NCBI RefSeq assembly: GCF_003990725.2
Contig: NZ_CP030064.1
Span: 1,736,001 to 1,800,000 of the forward strand
DNA length: 64,000 nucleotides
Source: Halorubrum sp. PV6
GTDB lineage: Archaea; Halobacteriota; Halobacteria; Halobacteriales; Haloferacaceae
Direction: 5' to 3'
Shown: positions 61,884 to 64,000 of the stretch, one piece after another
Position numbering within the stretch: position 1 is the stretch's first letter
Layout of the letters: each line of letters opens with the position of its first letter
Position numbers and translations under genes: made by a program
Notes under the pieces: generated by a model
What the model was told of the DNA's origin: nothing
Databases searched by the model: none
The model's input: only the letters and a program-made list of their open reading frames with translations

Positions 61884-61996
61884 ATGTCCGGATAACGTCG
61901 GGTCACAGCCTCTGTGGGGTTGATGATGTGCCGTTCCGTTAGGGACCGACCACGGTACGGACACGCGAGCCCGCACGGAGGGTAGGAGAACAACAT

Positions 61997-62359
61997 ATGC
62001 CCGTTTACGTAGACTACGAAACCCCAGCCGACCTCGCCGAGCGATCGCTTGAGGCGCTCGAGGTCGCCCGAGACACCGGTACCGTGAAGAAAGGAACCAA
62101 CGAGACCACGAAGGCCGTCGAGCGCGGCAACGCGGACCTCGTCATCGTCGCCGAAGACGTCTCCCCCGAGGAGATCGTGATGCACCTCCCCGAGCTCGCA
62201 GAGGAGAAGGGCATCCCGGTCGTCTTTGTCGACACGCAGGACGAAGTCGGCCACGCCGCCGGCCTCGAAGTCGGCTCGGCCGCCGCCGCCGTCGTCGACG
62301 CCGGCGACGCCGCCGACGATGTCGAGGACATCGGCGAGAAGGTCGCGGAGCTTCGATAA
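61997..62359 (+). CDS. rpl7ae: 50S ribosomal protein L7Ae
   Basis: 120 residues, [96 protein letters not shown]. Binds kink-turns in rRNA, H/ACA and C/D RNAs and RNase [17 protein letters not shown] is the RNA-binding signature. First of the L7Ae-S28e-L24e-Ndk operon. Confidence 0.96.
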   Translation: MPVYVDYETPADLAERSLEALEVARDTGTVKKGTNETTKAVERGNADLVIVAEDVSPEEIVMHLPELAEEKGIPVVFVDTQDEVGHAAGLEVGSAAAAVVDAGDAADDVEDIGEKVAELR

Positions 62360-62365
62360 CCACCC

Positions 62366-62590
62366 ATGAGCGCAGAAGAGGGCACCGGCGACTCGACGAC
62401 CGCGGAGGTCATCGAGGTCGTCGGCAAGACCGGGATGCACGGCGAGGCCATGCAGGTCAAATGCCGCATCCAAGAGGGATCGAACCAGGGCCGGATCATC
62501 ACCCGGAACGTCCTGGGCCCCGTCCGCATGGGCGACGTGCTCCAGCTCCGGGAGACCCAGCGGGACGCCGACTCCATCGGAGGTCGATAA
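62366..62590 (+). CDS. rps28e: 30S ribosomal protein S28e
   Basis: 74 residues, [74 protein letters not shown]. Archaeal-eukaryal S28e, six bases downstream of L7Ae. Clear. Confidence 0.95.
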   Translation: MSAEEGTGDSTTAEVIEVVGKTGMHGEAMQVKCRIQEGSNQGRIITRNVLGPVRMGDVLQLRETQRDADSIGGR

Positions 62591-62593
62591 CCA

Positions 62594-62782
62594 ATGGTCG
62601 AGACACGCACCTGCGATTACACCGGCGAGGAGATCGAGCCCGGCACGGGCACGATGTACGTCAAGACGAACGGACAGATCCTCCACTTCGTCGACTCGAA
62701 GGCGGAGAAGAACTACTTCCTCGGCCGCGAGGCGCGCGACCTCGAGTGGACCGAGGAAGGGCGCAACCAGGGTGGCGAGTAG
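62594..62782 (+). CDS. rpl24e: 50S ribosomal protein L24e
   Basis: 62 residues, MVETRTCDYTGEEIEPGTGTMYVKTNGQILHFVDSKAEKNYFLGREARDLEWTEEGRNQ. Small zinc-type fold: family members carry four cysteines, while this one retains only C7 visibly, common in haloarchaea. Three bases after S28e. Confidence 0.94.
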   Translation: MVETRTCDYTGEEIEPGTGTMYVKTNGQILHFVDSKAEKNYFLGREARDLEWTEEGRNQGGE

Positions 62783-63262
62783 ATGAGCCACCACGACGAG
62801 CGCACCTTCGTGATGGTCAAGCCCGACGGCGTCCAGCGCGGGCTCATCGGCGAAATCGTCTCCCGCTTCGAGGAGCGCGGGCTGAAGCTCGTCGGCGGGA
62901 AGTTCATGCAGATCGACGAGGACCTCGCACACGACCACTACGGTGAACACGAGGGCAAGCCGTTCTTCGACGGTCTCGTCGAGTTCATCACCTCCGGACC
63001 CGTCTTCGCGATGGTGTGGGAAGGCGCCGACGCGACCCGGCAGGTCCGCGCGATGGTCGGCGAGACCGACCCCGCCGAGTCCGCACCGGGCACGATCCGC
63101 GGCGACTTCGGCTTGGACCTCGGCCACAACGTGATCCACGCGTCGGACCACGAGGACGAGGGCGCGAACGAGCGCGAGATCGACCTGTTCTTCGACGAGG
63201 ACGAGCTCGTCGACTACGGCCTCGACACCGCCGCCTGGGTGTACGAGGACGAACAGCACTGA
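62783..63262 (+). CDS. ndk: Nucleoside diphosphate kinase
   Basis: 159 residues, [43 protein letters not shown]. The active-site histidine is in NVIHASD, with [11 protein letters not shown] before it. Transfers phosphate between nucleotides. It directly abuts L24e (ATG next to TAG), so they are cotranscribed. Confidence 0.96.
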   Translation: MSHHDERTFVMVKPDGVQRGLIGEIVSRFEERGLKLVGGKFMQIDEDLAHDHYGEHEGKPFFDGLVEFITSGPVFAMVWEGADATRQVRAMVGETDPAESAPGTIRGDFGLDLGHNVIHASDHEDEGANEREIDLFFDEDELVDYGLDTAAWVYEDEQH

Positions 63263-63417
63263 GCGCGCGAACGCTCGCTTTTCCGTGTTCTCGGCCGCCG
63301 AGCGGTAGCTATTCCGACACACCGCGTTTCCGGTGAAATCCGTTTTCAAAACGCCGGCCCGCGAACGGGTGTGCGACGTGTCGTTCTGATAAACCGGCGT
63401 CCGCTCCGTCGCGGCTC

Positions 63418-64000
63418 TCAGTCGGAAAACGCCACGATTCGGCCGGTCTGTGTGACGACGAGTACGTCGTCGCTGCCGTCGCCGGTCACGTCGGCGAACA
63501 GCGGGCCGCTGTAGACGACTCCCCCGACGTCGCCGCGGGCGATCGGTTCGCCCTGCTGGTTCAACGCGAGCATCCCGCCGTCCCGGTTCACCGCGACCGG
63601 TCCCGGCGACCCGTCGCCGTTCACGTCGCCGATGTACGGCGTGTTCACCCGCGTGTCGCCGCCGTACTGCTGTTTCCAGACCACTTCGCCGTCGAGTAAG
63701 TCGACGGCCCAGACGCTCCCGCTGCCGGCGACGTGGACGCGACCGGGGTCCGCGTCGCCCACGGCGACCGGGAGGTCCTGTAACCCAATCTCGTAGCGAG
63801 TGCCTCCGTCCGCGACATCGACGGTCTCTACGTTCCCGTTCGTCCCGCCGATGGCGATTACCGGGCCGTCGCGGGAGTCGGCCGCGCTCCACGTGAACGG
63901 CGTCACTGACGGGGTCGTCGTCCACTGCGCCCGTCCCGACCCGTCGAGCAGGCTGATCGTCCGACCGCCGTCGGTCGCCGTCGCGACCGCGAGGCCGCGG
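63418..64000 (-). CDS. Beta-propeller (PQQ/VCBS-like) repeat protein, 5' end outside window
   Basis: The frame is open from the right edge to the stop at 63418; about 194 C-terminal residues are visible, and the true start lies beyond 64000. Repeats such as VWAVDLLDGEVVWKQQYGG, GDVNGDGSPGPVAVN and ADVTGDGSDDVLVVTQTGRIVAF alternate PQQ-type blades with DxxGDG calcium-loop segments. Likely exported, with a calcium-stabilised propeller; the signal peptide cannot be seen. Confidence 0.8.
   Translation of the reverse strand, partial: RGLAVATATDGGRTISLLDGSGRAQWTTTPSVTPFTWSAADSRDGPVIAIGGTNGNVETVDVADGGTRYEIGLQDLPVAVGDADPGRVHVAGSGSVWAVDLLDGEVVWKQQYGGDTRVNTPYIGDVNGDGSPGPVAVNRDGGMLALNQQGEPIARGDVGGVVYSGPLFADVTGDGSDDVLVVTQTGRIVAFSD

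Noticed and set aside
1-64000. CRISPR array
   Set aside because: No regularly spaced repeats of 24-40 bases were seen on reading through the window.

Overview
The window is a high-GC archaeal chromosome segment from a haloarchaeon (class Halobacteria; Halorubrum-like is my inference from overall feel, not a test). The evidence is the strongly acidic proteins, the archaeal information-processing genes (TFE alpha, RfcL, Cbf5, RNA polymerase subunits D, N and K, ribosomal proteins S13, S4, S11, L18e, L13, S9, S2, L7Ae, S28e and L24e), TATA boxes about 25 bases upstream of start codons, and GTGA/ATGA gene overlaps.

Region 1 (1-30067) is ordinary chromosome. It holds a CinA-like protein, a TFE/DUF2110/lipoprotein cluster, Trm56, PurC, a DUF47 protein, a Cas4-Dna2-type nuclease-helicase, Mch, a double PhoU/TrkA_C protein, an AlkA-type glycosylase, a 3-hydroxyacyl-CoA dehydrogenase/enoyl-CoA hydratase fusion, aspartate-semialdehyde dehydrogenase, a soluble hybrid sensor kinase, tRNA-His with two relic copies of its 3' end beside it, CtaA, an amino-acid ABC transporter, RfcL and a DoxX-like membrane protein.

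Region 2 (about 30250-47886) is an integrated element of about 17.6 kb in the 3' end of tRNA-Pro(GGG). It is bounded by a perfect 19-base direct repeat. From left to right it has (a) a minus-strand operon of small zinc-binding proteins and a PadR-like regulator ending in a tyrosine recombinase next to attL; (b) two divergent winged-helix regulators behind palindromic operator candidates; (c) AT-rich cargo: a membrane protein, a STAS-GHKL ATPase, a stand-alone STAS-like protein, a small membrane peptide, a DUF2441-like protein and a 1426-residue type IIG restriction-modification enzyme, then an orphan RelE/ParE toxin; (d) a second, catalytic-domain-only recombinase; (e) a tightly overlapping minus-strand operon of 13 genes with a PCNA-like clamp, a J-domain protein, an AbrB-type protein, small membrane and zinc proteins and a DNA methyltransferase. 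No capsid, portal, terminase or tail gene was recognised, so it looks like a satellite-like or plasmid-like integrative element carrying defence cargo.

Region 3 (47874-64000) is core chromosome again: tRNA-Pro, Cbf5, Cmk, then the tRNA-Ser/S13/S4/S11/RpoD operon, the classic halobacterial tRNA-Leu/L18e/L13/S9/RpoN/RpoK/enolase/S2 operon, mevalonate kinase and isopentenyl phosphate kinase, an Mrp-type ATPase, a 5'-nucleotidase-like enzyme, the L7Ae/S28e/L24e/Ndk operon, and a truncated beta-propeller protein at the right edge.

The most novel material is the STAS-GHKL plus STAS pair (33239-35158), which resembles a bacterial partner-switching module inside archaeal mobile DNA, and the restriction enzyme with its DUF2441 companion and AT-rich specificity region.
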